From contig CAOLHI010000412.1 of assembly GCA_948474755.1 (NCBI GenBank), positions 496,001-560,000 on the forward strand: a DNA stretch of 64,000 nt, in the 5' to 3' direction. A model generated the notes under the pieces. The model saw only the letters and a list, made by a program, of their open reading frames with translations. It did no database searches and was not told where the DNA came from. Below are positions 35,133 through 47,933 of the stretch, piece by piece (positions within the stretch are counted from its first letter, which is position 1; every line of letters starts with the position of its first letter). Origin of the DNA: Ctenosaura bakeri. Its lineage: Eukaryota > Chordata > Lepidosauria > Squamata > Iguanidae. The position numbers and the translations under genes were made by a program.

Positions 35133-37070
35133 CTCACCTACGGACAAGTGGATTTGTGCTACATTAGGGGTGGGCAACTGTCAATGATTATGAGAACACA
35201 TTGATCGCCAATGAATCCAGGAAGGCCACAGCCTATCACTGCACCTACCCCAAATTGATTGTTTCCTCTCATATATCACCACAATTATTTTATTTTTATT
35301 TTTGTTTCCCTTCTCTAACACATTTCAGGCAGAACAGAGGACATTTTTCCCATAGGATGCAGACCAGAAGTGATCCAGAAGAGGGTGGGGTTTTTTTCCC
35401 CAACAGGAAGTGACCAGTGTGGACAAAGGCCTCATCTCAACCTAGAATGATAGGGTAGGGGTAGTAAAGTTGCTCTCCACACTCTATAGGGGTATTTTGG
35501 GGTATTTTAGAAAAAAAATCCAAAAAATTGGTTACACTTTCCTTTTTCTACACTATATAGTACTCCAGCATGGAGGAGTTAAATTCTATGACATCCAGTA
35601 TAATTCCACCATGTATTTGACTCAGACTTAATGTCCAGTTCATTTTGTCTTTTTTTTCTGTTTAAATCTATAGTTGTTCAGTTTTAAAACAAACTAGCTG
35701 TTTAGTTAATGACAGCATGGTGTTCCTCGTTCTTTGTGCATGTTGCTGCTAATAGGGCTTTGGAAACAGTTGTTAACTGACTTCTCTAAAAACAAAAGAG
35801 TGGCATGAACAGACATCTCAGCTGTGTTAAGAAGTTATCCAGGCTTCCAAGCTTTTGCTTCTAATCACTGGGTCATTATCTCTTGTGTAATTACAAATGT
35901 CATCAATGTTTAAAAGGTCAGTACCTTCTAAAAAATGAACATTTAGTGGCAAAGTCAATACCCACTCAATAGAACCTGTGCAGAGGATTTTAGCCTTCAC
36001 TATTTATCTGCTACATAATTACTATTCTCTGTGGATCATGACTCTGTTTCTGACTTAGGGGCAATCATTAATCTGTGACAGTTTCTTTAAACATCTTTAA
36101 ACTTGGACTGTGTGAAGCATTCTATGAATTGTGTTTTGCATGTTCCTTGTTCATTTCAAGCAGGCCAAATTTATCAGTGGTGTGCTTCTAGATGATAAAG
36201 ATTTTGACAGGAAGTGTCCTGAAATTTTCCCAGTTGGACCTTGAAGTATCTCCAGATTGATAGGTTAGATACATATTCAACAGGAACAAACCAATAATGT
36301 GCTTCAGCTCTACATTTTGAAGGTGGTTGACTTTGGCTAGTTTGTACCCTTCAGCTGCAGTCATTTAAGTTAGATGTGAATTCTCCCAATGTTTGGCTAA
36401 TTTTCCCCATATTTGGATGATTGCATATGATAGAATTTGTTTTCCATTTTTGAGGTGGGGAGAAGCAGTTTCAGTCCAATGTATGAGTTTATTCTAGTAA
36501 GATTCACCATTAGGGTTAAAGGGAACCATTGTTCAGCAGTAGAGTACAAACTGTGAATACACCATGTTCTGTTACTGGCATTTTGAGCTAAAACTGAGGA
36601 GAAGCTCAGTCTGAAACCCTGGTTGAAAGACCACTGCCAGTTGGTGGAGACACTATTGAGTTAAAGAAACTAGTGATATAACTCATTATATGGCAGCTAT
36701 CTATCTTGCTGGCCATTACTGAGTGACCTTTTGTCACCATAGACTTTGTGCCATTATGATTCACGCTAGACTCTGCAGTAATAAGGCACAATCCTGAAAG
36801 TTTTGTGAATTGAACACAAACATATTTACTTCTGAACATACTAGGTTTACAGAATGACTAGTTTAATGACTGAATGGGAAAGACTTTCCTTTTAATTTAT
36901 CTGCAGTGCTAGATAGTGAGAAGCTTTGCATACAATTAATCTGACCAACATATGTAAATTAGAATATTTTCTGCATTGTTATGGTTCCACTAGAAATGTT
37001 CAGTTTTGTAGCCCTGAATATGCCAGGTGTCCTGAGATGAATAGATAGGAAGGTATGTAGGTAGGTGAGT
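35133..37070. other. repeat-poor unique DNA
   Basis: No gene recognised. 'ttaggggtgggcaact' at about 35164 resembles a hAT terminus but has no visible partner end. Confidence 0.4.
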
Positions 37071-37150
37071 GGATGGATATGGATGGATGGACGGACGGAC
37101 GGACGGACGGACGGACAGACAGACAGACAGACAGACAGATAGATAGATAT
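37071..37150 (+). repeat. compound tetranucleotide microsatellite
   Basis: Successive blocks of GGAT, GGAC, AGAC and AGAT, each differing from the next by one substitution, as if point changes spread stepwise through the array. Confidence 0.95.
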
Positions 37151-37530
37151 TGCTTTGAAAATAACTAAAACGTGGTGGTCTTAAGATAACTTTCTTTTTA
37201 ATTCCACTGCCTATCTCAGTGACATATTAGGTATGCATGAAAAGCTTCTTCTTTTTTTTGTAGATGGCGCATATTTCAGGCAATTTATACAATACTGAAA
37301 ATAATGCTGTGAAGTCCTGGACAGTTTGCCATGGTGAAATTGCAAGGGCAAAACTGTGGGATACAGTGGAAATGAGGATTTGATCCTCTTCACCTCTCTT
37401 TTCCCTATCTGCACCTCCAAAATCTAGTTCTGGAAGGTGTAAAGACCTCCAGAGCCAGTTTCAGGCAGCCCAGAAGTCAGAAAGATGAACAGGGCAATGA
37501 AAGGGAAGAGTGTTCTGTTATTACCACAAA

Positions 37531-37732
37531 CCAGATGGGTTTAGTCTTGTGGTTTGAACATTGAACTATGACCCTAGAGATCAGGGTTTGATTCCCCACT
37601 CAGCTCTGAAAACCCACTGGGTGACCTTGGGCACATCATATACTCTTAGTCCCAGAAAACATCATGATAAGTTTGTCTTAGGCTCACCATATGTCAGAAA
37701 TGACTTGAAGGCACACAACAACAACAATGCAA
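37531..37732 (+). mobile_element. Sauria-type tRNA SINE
   Basis: Head 'gtggtttgaacattgaactatgaccctagagatcagggtttgattcccc', then 'cactgggtgaccttgggca', 'ccagaaaacatcatgataagtttgtcttaggctcaccatatgtcagaaatgacttgaaggcacacaacaacaacaa'. The tail is intact. It lacks the 'ggcaatggcaaac' middle, like the copies at 12233 and 43927. Confidence 0.9.
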
Positions 37733-40700
37733 AACTGAGTGAAGTTTTAAGGTAACTTCGTTAATATTATTTTGTGCATTTCTTTACATCAGCATTCAGA
37801 ACATTTCCTCTGTGCTTACTTATAGCCCCTACATGTTTTGGCAGGCCATTCTCCTACATACATCATATGGTATTTTATCAGAGTAAATACCTAGAAGGTA
37901 GAAAGGAAGAGAAAAGAAGCAACAGGAACAGAAAGAAGAAGAAAAAAATCTGTTTCTCTTTCTGGTCTGAACAAAGTTGGATTGTGTTGCCTGAGGGAAA
38001 TTTATTTTAATGTGTTTGGCCTGAAGTTCCTTGAAGCTTTAGTGGGACAGAAATGAAGGGAGGAAAAAACTCTTTCAAAATAATTTTCCATTACGGTAAT
38101 GGTGAAAATATTAAATTGGTTGTTTATGGAATGGCTTTGGAATGAAAAATGTTGTGTGCTGAAAGTTAGGAACCTATGTCTGTTCATTCCTGCCTGTGAA
38201 TGTCATTAAGATCTTTGCTGAAGCAAACAGACTGGCAAACATGTCTTCAGTCACAGCAGACTGGCAGCTGTGGGAGAACAAGATTATAGAGGGTCACAGG
38301 CATTGTTATGCAGTGCACATTAGTTTTAACTGATTACAACCTATGACAAATGTATTGCTTTTGTAGCATTTGGCAGTCTTAAACTCTTTAGCTGCTTATG
38401 AGACATGCTAATTGCAGTGTTAAGAGATCTCTTGCTGGTAACATTTAGTAGTTTTAGATCATATTGTATTGTCAATGAAAGGATTAAAAAGCATGAATGA
38501 GCACACAGTGGAATATTTTGTAGTTCCTTAAATGAAAGACTGCAATGTATTTAGGCTATACATTTTCTTTATGTATGATGGTCCTTTCAAAACATATTCT
38601 TTGGACATGTGTAATGCCATATTAAAATCTGAACATTTAGTTATGGCAATAAGAAAAGGGGCACTTTCTACGAACACCTCCTGTATTGCTTCTTAAAAAA
38701 TTTAACCATAACACACCAGTTAACCTCAGTAGAAGGTGACTATGAAAAACCAAGCCACTGTTCTGGATGTATGCACTGGGGAGAGATCCTGAGTGGAGTC
38801 AATGCTCCCACTATCTGCCAGTATATATGTGCAGTGGTATCATCCAAATGGTGCCATAAGCATCAGTGACACAGTCTGCATTACTGCTGACAGGTCAAGA
38901 AAAGTCATTGGACGTATAAAGAAAGTAATTTGTAAAAAAAGCCTTGGGGTAGGAACTGAGTTGGTGAAGCATCTTATAATATACACATAAGCAAAATAAA
39001 TACATATTATCCTACCAGGCCTAGTCTTGGTAAGGTTATGTTTGTTGGCATGAAGTTTTTGTTTGGATTGCTGACATCATATTAATGTAGAAATTAAAAG
39101 TAGTAGAGACAACTGTACAGTAAATTTACTCTTATTTCCATTATGCATGGGAATTTCTCATTTATCCATTTGTTTGTTTATTTATTTCTCATTTGTTTTT
39201 AACAGTTTTGGTCATTGGTATTACAAAAAAAAATTATGTTAAATTTTCTGTCTCAATATATGACGCTCTTAATGTAAGCATTGTTAAGTGTAATTAAGTC
39301 AGTGGCTGCAGTTTACAAATATCCAAGGTACTTTTTAACCTACAACATTATTTGATGGCATTACTTTGTAATTCAGCGGCTAGATGTCAGTATTCCTTTC
39401 CTCTTCATTTTGTATTTATTCCTTTGACATAATAATTATAACATTAAGCTTCCGCTTATTCATTTAGAACTCAGTGAGACTTAATTCTGCACGGTAATTT
39501 ATGGATTGGCTTATGTCTGATGTCTGTCACCTTTGCGTGTACTCCTGCATAACTGTGTCCTGTTTCACATCAAATTCTGTAGTGAAAATTTGCATTCTTG
39601 TATGCATTTTGTCCAGAACTATCTGCTTTAAAAATATTTGTCCTAAAAACATGAACCATAGCAATTCAGCATGTTTTTGAGCAGCAGACTGTATCACAGC
39701 ATTTGGAGAAGTCTGAACAAACAAGGATACCTGTGTTCTGACCCACATATTAATCTCAAAAGTGAAAACTCAGACCTGTTTGCCTAAAAATGCATAGCGA
39801 ATGAAAATCTTGAGCATCCATACTTCTGAACAAAGGCATAAAGTCACGTTCTTAGTTATTTTTTTTTTAGCTATTGTATTTTTGCTTTCCTTGTCTTCCA
39901 CTACTTTGCACTAAGAAAATCAGAGTCTGATTTTTAGTGTCAGGTTGTGGATAAACATACAACTTTCTAAAGTCATTTTAAGTGTCTTCTTTACAAAATG
40001 GATGCGTGGGGTCAATGCATATAGAGTGCACTTGTAACTGTGTCCTCTCAGAATTAGACTCCAGGGTTCAGTGGCAACTTATGTCAGATAAGTGTGCATA
40101 GAACTACAGCTTCTTAGGAATTCATTTATTGATTCTATGAAGCATTTGCAGCCAAATGTTTTCTTAGAAGTTTCTTGGTTTTATCTTTTTGCAGTAATCT
40201 TTTAGCATTAAGCATTGCAATTGCAAATCTGCAGAACTCCATGCACTAGTTTAACAGAAGTATTTCCCATATTTGTGGTTTATATCTCCTCAGTTAAGAG
40301 TTTTAAGTCTTTGGGTTGAGGATAAAGTGTTTCTTTTGATTAATAATTGGAATATTTACTGCTGGGTTTTACCCATTGCAGAAGATACATTGTATATATT
40401 GCATAATCTGTACAGCAGAATGAGTTGAAAAGTATACTTAAGCCATGGCTTTTCCTGTTTATTCATATGAAATTATTTTCGTTTCCACATCGTACATTGT
40501 ACACCAAAGGAAGCAGGTGCTCTCATTAAATAATGTAGGTACTTGAGGCACTGTTGAAAAGATTTTATGCCTGATTAATTATCATGAAATGTAAATCTAA
40601 ATAGCTTAAAATGAAAATCCATAGATCTTTAAAGATTGCTGATACTAAGAACCATAACTGTCACATTTTACTCTCATTTGCATCTCATTAACACTTGAGT

Positions 40701-41301
40701 AAATTCTTGGTTTTTCAGTAATGTCCCAAATGGAAGGAGGGACAATGAAGTAAATCATTGTCAAATTGACTGCTGACATATATAAATATGTATATCTTTC
40801 CAAAAGATGTTGAGTTTATGAACATAAACTACCTCTGTCCTTCTGTCCTAACAAATAGAGAGGGGCTTCATCTCCATGGTAAACAGAGAATGGCTTCATC
40901 TCCATGGTAAACTTCAATAGTGCTAACAAATGAATTCCAGAAAGTTAAATGTGTAGTGGAGGTGAGACAGACTATAGCTCAGTAGTCCAATCTCTTCTGT
41001 TGTTCTTTTCTATAAAATCATGAGCATATGGATAGAAATGTTTTCTCACTTCAGATATTTGTTTCAGACATAAAGAAAAGAATGAAAACAGCAAGAGGCT
41101 GGAACTAGTGCACTCATTCTTAATGTCCTCCTTTTGGGTTATTGTAAGTAAGATTTAGAAAACAAATATAGGACTTATAAGAATCATACAGTTAATTTTC
41201 AAAGTAATACTTTAGCAAATTATTTATAGATTTTATTCTGTACCAACATGTACAGTTTCATCAGATTTATTCTGATATGTCTTCTTAAATGCCTTATCAT
41301 T

Positions 41302-41304
<3 letters not shown>
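37733..41304. other. longest repeat-poor tract
   Basis: About 3.6 kb without a recognised mobile element. A 28-bp tandem pair ('..ggcttcatctccatggtaaac') lies at about 40857-40912. The stretches 38220-38480 and 39260-39450 have mixed composition and short motifs typical of conserved non-coding DNA, but no coding frame. Confidence 0.45.
40857..40912 (+). repeat. 28-bp tandem duplication
   Basis: Two adjacent copies of 'agagaRtggcttcatctccatggtaaac', differing by about two bases. Confidence 0.8.

Positions 41305-41347
<43 letters not shown>
41305..41347 (+). repeat. (TATC)n microsatellite
   Basis: About ten uninterrupted TATC units at the edge of a LINE-like 3' fragment. Confidence 0.95.
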
Positions 41348-41510
41348 TTTATTCAAAGCATTTAAACCCTCCTTTTTAGCCAAAAATATTCCCATAGTGG
41401 CTTACACAATGCGTAATGCAACAGCCTTGCCCTCAGGCTTACAGTCTAAAATCAAATGTATAACACACAAAGAATAAAGGATCCGGAGGGAGAAGGAAGG
41501 GAATAATTTC
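41348..41510 (-). mobile_element. LINE 3'-UTR-like fragment
   Basis: 'ttattcaaagcatttaaaccctcctttttagccaaaaa...cccatagtggcttacaca...ccttgccctcaggcttacagtctaaa' matches the reverse of a common reptilian LINE 3' UTR ('tataccctgcccttt...ggcggcttacaat..tgccctcaggcttacaatctaa'). Family within L2/CR1 uncertain. Confidence 0.55.
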
Positions 41511-43014
41511 AGGTGTCTAAAACTTTCAGTTGTTATGGTACAAGCCAGTTACTGGGAGGGTCTTCAGCTACAGCAGTCTCGAATCAATGTCCTTCTGTAA
41601 AGCTAGTGTTGGAGCTTTGATACCTGGACTACCACTTTTGCCTTCCAAACTATAGATCTGAGGTCAAATTACTTCCTTCATCTCATGTTTTCCTTTTCTG
41701 CTAACTTTGTATTGCACACCATGTCCTACATTATGTTTTCCTCATTCTTATCTTTATCTTTGTGACAATGTATCTCCTGATCTTAGTCTTCCTTTGCCTC
41801 CGTCTGTCTCTATTTTAGTTTTTTTTTTAATCCAGCCTACTCACAGGAAGCTCTGGAGGGCATATTCATTCCTCTCCTTTTATCATCACATCAACATGTA
41901 GTGTAAATGAGGTTGGCAGGTGATGACTTCCAGTAGAATGTGAACTTCCCATTCACTGACCTGACATTATGCAGCAGCATTTTCAACCTAGTGGCCTGTT
42001 GCCCCGGCTATCCAGACTATTGAAAACAGAGGACAGATTAGGAACCACCAACACCTTATTTTAGGTTCTTCTCCCACAAACATGTACCTGTCATCTCTCT
42101 TGATGTTGTAAATAGCAGCTACTCTTCTATGTCAGGTCAGACTGAGATAAGAGTGTCTACAGCCAATTAATGAACTCTGTTGGAACTTGTGGTTCGAAAT
42201 GCTGGCATGTGAAGCATGAAGTTTTATATTAGTTTATTGTTGTAAATAGGTATGCTTGTGAAAAAGGGAGTGTAAAGGCATAAGACAGTTTTAGCCTTCA
42301 AAAATAGAACCATTTGATGTGCTCATAGTGCATACAACTCTGTATCTGCTGTCACAATTGAAATATTTTTATTTTCCTCTAAATAAACAAAAGTCTTTGT
42401 TGTAGTTGTTATAAAGTCTCTCTATTCTGTGGAAGGATATTCCAAAATGCATTCCAAAAATGTTCAAGATGTACAACTGGCTTTGAATACAAAACACAAT
42501 ATTTCACTGGATTTCAGCTGCTTATTCCAAAGTGTATCCAAATTTGCTCATCTATAGGTCTCAGAGACTGCAATCTTTAGAAGTACCTCCTTTCTCCAAG
42601 TTCAGTCCTTGATGCAAAATCCTGTGAGTGCTAGTACTTGCCTCATCTTCTTTGAGCCAGTGTCTAGAGCATTTGGTATTCCAGTGATTTTTGAACACTC
42701 TAGTGACACATTTATTTTGCATTGTCCTGACTTGTTAATCTGACTGTATTGTTCACCAGAAAACTGATAAAATTATTCTGTTCTTATCAATGGTCCCTGC
42801 CAATTTTTTTTAAAAGTGTGTTTATATAGAAACCTCCTTCTCTGCTTTTAAACTATCATTCTTCTCTATTTAGACACCCTGAAGCAAGGTCAGTGTTTAT
42901 GGTCCTGGAACATTTCCAAAACTGAGGAGCTGTGTATGCATGTGTGAGGTATTCATTGAAATTAAATGAATAAATGGACACAGAGTACAATATGCAACAA
43001 CACAGAAATCCTCA
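41511..43014. other. unique DNA, nothing recognised
   Basis: No gene or mobile element recognised. Confidence 0.4.
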
Positions 43015-43175
43015 TGTAGAATAATAGAATCATAGAACCATAGAGCTGGAAAATGCCAAAAGGGCCATATAATCCAACCCCTTGCTGTGCCTTACACAGT
43101 CAAAGCACTATCAACAGATGGCCACCCAGCCTCTAGTTAAAAACATCTTAAGAAGGCCCATATGTTGGGCCCCTT
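43015..43175 (-). mobile_element. CR1 LINE 3' UTR fragment
   Basis: 'agaatcatagaaccatagagctggaaaatgcc', 'ggccatataatccaacccc', 'tatcaacagatggccacccagcctc..ttaaaaacatct' parallel the 3' part of the 838-1525 CR1 in the same orientation. No RT portion remains. Confidence 0.85.
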
Positions 43176-43926
43176 TTCAGTCCTGTTACTTTAATGAGGC
43201 TATCAGTTAGATCCCATGTATTTTTATTTTGTTACTCAAGTAACACACAAAATATTGGTGACAACAAAAGCAAACTCTATTGCAACTCACCAAAAGAAGC
43301 AACACAACACATCTACAAAATAGGTCAATAACTTGATGTCATCCTCCTAGCCACACAGAAAAGTTCTTAGAGAATTTAAAATCCAATCTTTTGCAGGTTG
43401 ACTATCACGTATTCACCAAATCACCCATTTTTATGTCTATTCAGAAATAAAAGCACAGTACAGGCATTATGCTTATGCATCTCTGTACAGTACTAAGAAT
43501 GACTAGATTATTCAGGAGAAAGTCAGCCAGTGCAGTACATTGAGGAAGCATCCACAGTCCACCTTGTTGTATATCATATTAATGATAATCATACAGATCT
43601 ACAGTGCCACACAAAAATCAATATTTAAAGCCTTGTTTTTTCTGTTGCAGCAATGTTCATCATTGCACAAGGAAGGAAACTGAATTAAGTGAGCTTAAGT
43701 TTATGTATGCAAAATGTAAGGGGATAGGAGCAGAGGTTCAATCACCTTCATAGTCAGCCATTCCCCTAGCAGAAATCCTCTTATTCCAAGCAGAAATCCA
43801 CATACTCTCCACTCTTACACCACACCCTGTGGTGCCACTCATACAGACATGACCTCTCCTCTGCAAGAAACACATGAAATACACATATAAAATTTTGACA
43901 TCCTATATAGAGCAATAGTGCTGTGA
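43176..43926. other. unique DNA, nothing recognised
   Basis: No element or gene recognised. Confidence 0.4.
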
Positions 43927-44127
43927 GACCCAGTGTGATGTAGTGGTTTGAGTGTTAGACTACAATCCTGGAAGCCAGGGTTCAATTCCTTGCTTGGCCT
44001 TGGAAACACACTGAGTGACCTTGGGCACATCCCATACTCTCAGCCCCCAGAAAACTCCATGATAAATTCACCTTAGGGTTGCCAGAAGTCAGAAATTACT
44101 TGAAGGCACACCATGACAACAAACAGC
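43927..44127 (+). mobile_element. Sauria-type tRNA SINE, full length
   Basis: Head 'gacccagtgtgatgtagtggtttgagtgttagactacaatcctgg', B box 'agggttcaattcctt', 'cttggccttggaaacacactgagtgaccttgggcac', 'ccagaaaactccatgataaattcaccttagggttgccagaagtcagaaattacttgaaggcaca', tail 'gacaacaaa'. Confidence 0.9.
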
Positions 44128-45510
44128 GGCTAAAGCCCAGAATATATTGATTTATAGAGGGTAGGAAGAGCAGTTCTTGATGTCTTGCATTTTGTGCCCC
44201 ATCTTTTTCCAACCTCACAGCCAAAAGAACATTCTTAGTATGTCCAGTCAATGAACATGCTTAGAAGTCACTCAGTCAGTACTAAGGGAAAGTTCTGTTT
44301 TGGCTTTGGTTGCGTTTAATGGTGAACAGGACTGCCTGTCTATGACAAAGTTCATGGTATGTGGTTTTCATTAAAACCCAACCAATGTAATTTCTGTTGT
44401 CAAATATTTATTTGTTGATTATCTGGAAATTGCTTTATTGTACTAGTGGCTTGGATATAGAATCTCAATTATACTTTGGTATTTTTAAAAAAAGACTTGA
44501 AACCTTTAACTTGCTCATTGCTATCATATAGGTGCAATATTTTCAGTTAATAACATTCACTGCCATTATTCAAAATGTCAAAAATTGCTATATTTTTCCC
44601 AGAAACCCCATTAAATGGATGCTTTGTAAGCATTTTGTATTTTGGGAGTTGAAACAACACAGCTGAATGCATAATTAAATTCACGTTCTAATTCTCAAAA
44701 TAAAGACAAAATCTTTCCAATGAATTTACTAGCCTAGATGCTAAAGGATTAAGCATGGGACAAAACTGGCCAGGAACGTACTGTTCCATACTGAAGAAAG
44801 CAATGACTAGCTAAAAGGCTGACAGAAATGTTATATCCAGGTGTTTGATATACCTTGGCTTTCTGAATATGTACTTCTATACTTGGTAGGGATGGATCAG
44901 GAGGACAGCCAGTTTGCTAGATTGACAGAGGAACACTGTGTCTCATTAATCTTGTTTCCCCCCTCCCATGAAATCACATTTTACAACAAACCTTTTCCTT
45001 TTCCTAGTCTTGCATTGTGTGTTTCCCTAAGCAAACATTTCCTGCATCTGATATACACAGAGAACAGGGTACTACCATACCACATACAAAAGAAAGCATT
45101 TATTTGGGAGTAACAAAAATGCTTTTCCCATTCTAAATCTTATTTGGATTTCAAAACATGACGGCTACAGAAAATAAGATTAACACGGTTTCTGTACTAC
45201 AGCAAATGCTTATGAAAAGTATAGCAGCTATACTTGATATCCCCACGATGTTATATGGTGAAATTTTACCAACAGATCTTCTTATCAACCTTTTATTGAC
45301 CTTTTATCAAGAGAGTGAGGACCACAGAATGTGTTGCATGTCTTGTAGTTGTTATGCAGATGTTATTATAATGCCCAGCTTATAGGGAATGTTCATTGCC
45401 ATAGCTATAACTGTGATTTACTGTCACAATGTTGTGTTTCTGATTGGCACCACAAGCAAAGTGAAAAAAGAAAAATGTGTTATTTCATTTTGGGGGAGGC
45501 ACATACCTAA
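44128..45510. other. unique DNA, nothing recognised
   Basis: Open stretches of 75-90 codons (44841-45113, 45158-45385) have no recognisable domain or splice context. Confidence 0.4.
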
Positions 45511-45642
45511 TAAGCCAGTGTAGTATAGTGGTTTGAGCATTGGACTAGGACTCCGGATACCAGAGCTGAAGTCCCTGCTTGGGCATGGAAAAACCCACTG
45601 GGTGACCTTGGGCAAGTCACATTCTCTCAGCTTCAGAGGCTC
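45511..45642 (+). mobile_element. Sauria-type SINE, 3'-truncated
   Basis: Head 'taagccagtgtagtatagtggtttgagcattggacta', 'cactgggtgaccttgggcaagtcacattctctcagcttcagaggct', then it stops at the point where 'gaaggcaatggc' would begin. Loss of the 3' end is unusual for a target-primed insertion and points to a later deletion. Confidence 0.85.
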
Positions 45643-47435
45643 TACCAGTTTTGGGATGTAATCCAAAGAGCTACTTAAACTATGCCCATTCTGTTTTAAA
45701 CTCCCTCTTTTAAAGAGCATGTGCATGCTACAGCATAAGACTAACTTCCCCAGAAGCACTCCTTATTTGCCAAAGAGAAGTAGCATGGGGGAAGGAACTG
45801 TTAAATAAAAGCAAGCCCCAGACCTTTCAATATACAGAGTTGGTTGCATGTTCCTTGGCTCCCAAGCAAGATCAGCAGCACTTGAGAATCATGCTATTCA
45901 GGCAACTATGGAAGATCTTATTTGCTTTTTTATGTCTTGCAGTAAGAAAGTACAGGTGTCATTTGCTTAGAAGAAAATATGCTGTGTTCAATGGAACCTA
46001 CACCTCTAGTAACTTTAGGATTGCTGTGTCCTACATCTCTATGCCAGCATTTCATAGAAATACATTTAGTCTTTCCACTTTGTTAGCATGACTGTTGTTC
46101 TCCTCTCTGTACACTAAATTATTTGTATGAGTAATGAGCATATAAGAGTCATCTGTTTGCTTAGCCTGTTTTTGCTTTGTCCTGCAGAATTCCTAATCAG
46201 TTTCTGATACTTTTTTTTTTAAATAACCCCAAGATAGTAATTCCTAAAGGATAACTCCTGCCCAGGACATTTTGTTACCTAAGGCAGAGGACATGATGTC
46301 TTCCCCTCCATTCCACATGCTGGAGCTGACCAGAATTGAAGTGGATTTTTTCTTCCATATCAGAAAGTGATCAGAAAGTGTCCTCTGCCCACTACACCTG
46401 AGGACACTAGGCTAGTGTAAGGGAGTATGCAGCAAACTGTGCAGTCTTACAGTTTTGTTTTCTTTTGCCACCACTTGCTCGTGACACCTGTTTGCCACCC
46501 AGTCAAATCCTGCAGTGGAGCTGCAACACCAGCAGCATATAGCAAGTGAACAAAGCAGTTCATGCACCTGCCCAGTGGCTGTTGGGTTACCTGGCCTGAA
46601 TCAGAGACTGCCCTTCAATCAAGCAGCAGACTGTGAGTGTCATAAAATGGCTGTGTATGGTCAGTTACTGGATTTGCTGTTCCTCCAGAGATAGGGAGGG
46701 ATGTTTCTGTGAACGTCTGCCTTACATGCTCAATAATTGGCCAGGGTTTGTAGACTATTTGCCTTGTCTTGTCTGGCTGTGAAGGGACACCATTTGCTGC
46801 TTTGCCTCAGGCAGAAAATGACTTGGGTAATTCCTGGCTTGGGCTCACTCAGTCAGACAGCTTCTTCGACAGTACTGTCTATGACATGATGGGGAAAGGT
46901 GATTTATGTGAACCAACAGACAGATCAACCCAACAATGAGCAAACTTAGTACTGCTGGGTCTATAATTCAGGAGAAGGAGAAGGTTGGAGATGTGACCCA
47001 ACCATCCTCTGCCCCTTCCATCTGCCGTCTGAGGCAGATATCTCACTCTGACTAATAGAAGTGTTGATGCTGCCAGGGGAGAAGGGCCCTGCACTTACAC
47101 CATCAGTTCTTTGATGTGCTCTTATTATCCAGAGATTTTAAAGCTAATTTCATTTGAGCTAATTTTTTTTCTCAATTTTTTTGAGGGAGAAAACCAAAGA
47201 CAGTTATATGTTGTGTTGTACAGCTATGTGTTCTACCTTATTCTTATCGGAGGAATGTGAAAATGTTAAATAATTGCTTAAATAAGAATACCAATAAAAT
47301 GATGGATGTTCTGCAAAGAATAACTATGAAATTTCAAGGCAGGGATGAGATTAAAGTATCAAATGTTCAGATAATCCTGTCAAAAGCTTTTGAAAATCAC
47401 ATGCGGAGGCTATATACTATAGCCATTATGGTAAT
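45643..47435. other. unique DNA, nothing recognised
   Basis: Includes an 83-codon open stretch (45840-46091) without a recognisable domain and a small tandem of 'atcagaaagtg' near 46360. Confidence 0.4.
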
Positions 47436-47440
47436 ATCAT

Positions 47441-47903
47441 TGTCACGCCCAAAATATAGCAGAGATTGCTCCCACAGCTTTGGAAGCGTGCCCAGAGGCA
47501 GAGAATATCTTAGCAGCAAGGCACTGTAGCCAGGAAAAACTCACCCATGCCAATTGTTTTCTTCCATCAAGGAGGCAATTTATTCTTGAGTTACAATGTG
47601 TACATATTTACAAGAATCTCCAGAAGGCGTTCCAGCATACTTCTGCTTGCTCTTTCTGACAGAGCCTCCAGCAGACACGTCAGGCACCATGTGCACTTGT
47701 TGGCTAGCTCTCAGCTACATTTATACTCATACTAGCTGATGCAACCCTGCCAACCTTTGCATTCTCCTCATACCAGATGCAACCTTCTCCCCTGGTTGCT
47801 CATCAGCATGATTCAGCTAAAGTCACATGGCTTCCCACAGGTGCACTTAACAACCCACATCACAAAGTACTTTCTACAGGTTTGGTCCAACCCTTTCTTG
47901 ACA
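47441..47903 (-). mobile_element. solo LTR, family B
   Basis: A 463-bp solo long terminal repeat on the minus strand. It starts TGTCAAGAAAG (plus position 47903) and ends GGGCGTGACA (47441), giving TG...CA ends. Minus-strand signals occur in the right order: a TATA-like gagtataaatg (about 47718-47728) and the polyadenylation hexamer AATAAA (47584-47579), about 140 bp apart. Flanks are atcat (47436-47440) and gtcat (47904-47908), so a 4-5 bp target duplication. No internal region remains. Sequence unlike family A. Confidence 0.78.
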
Positions 47904-47933
47904 GTCATATCACACTATAATGTCTTCACTGTA

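Noticed and set aside
35405..35600. Another GGCC-ended MITE ('gtggacaaaggcctca')
   Set aside because: Only one plausible end was found and no inverted partner or duplication could be placed.
37071..37150. CRISPR-like array
   Set aside because: It is a simple tetranucleotide microsatellite; no spaced direct repeats and the host is a vertebrate.
45840..46091. Basic 83-codon frame that looks vaguely protein-like
   Set aside because: No known domain, ends at random stops, no splice signals in frame.
46260..46850. Possible repeat with 'ctaaggcagaggac' and 'gcctcaggcagaaaatg' phrases
   Set aside because: Resembles phrases in common reptilian repeats but I could not define ends or family.
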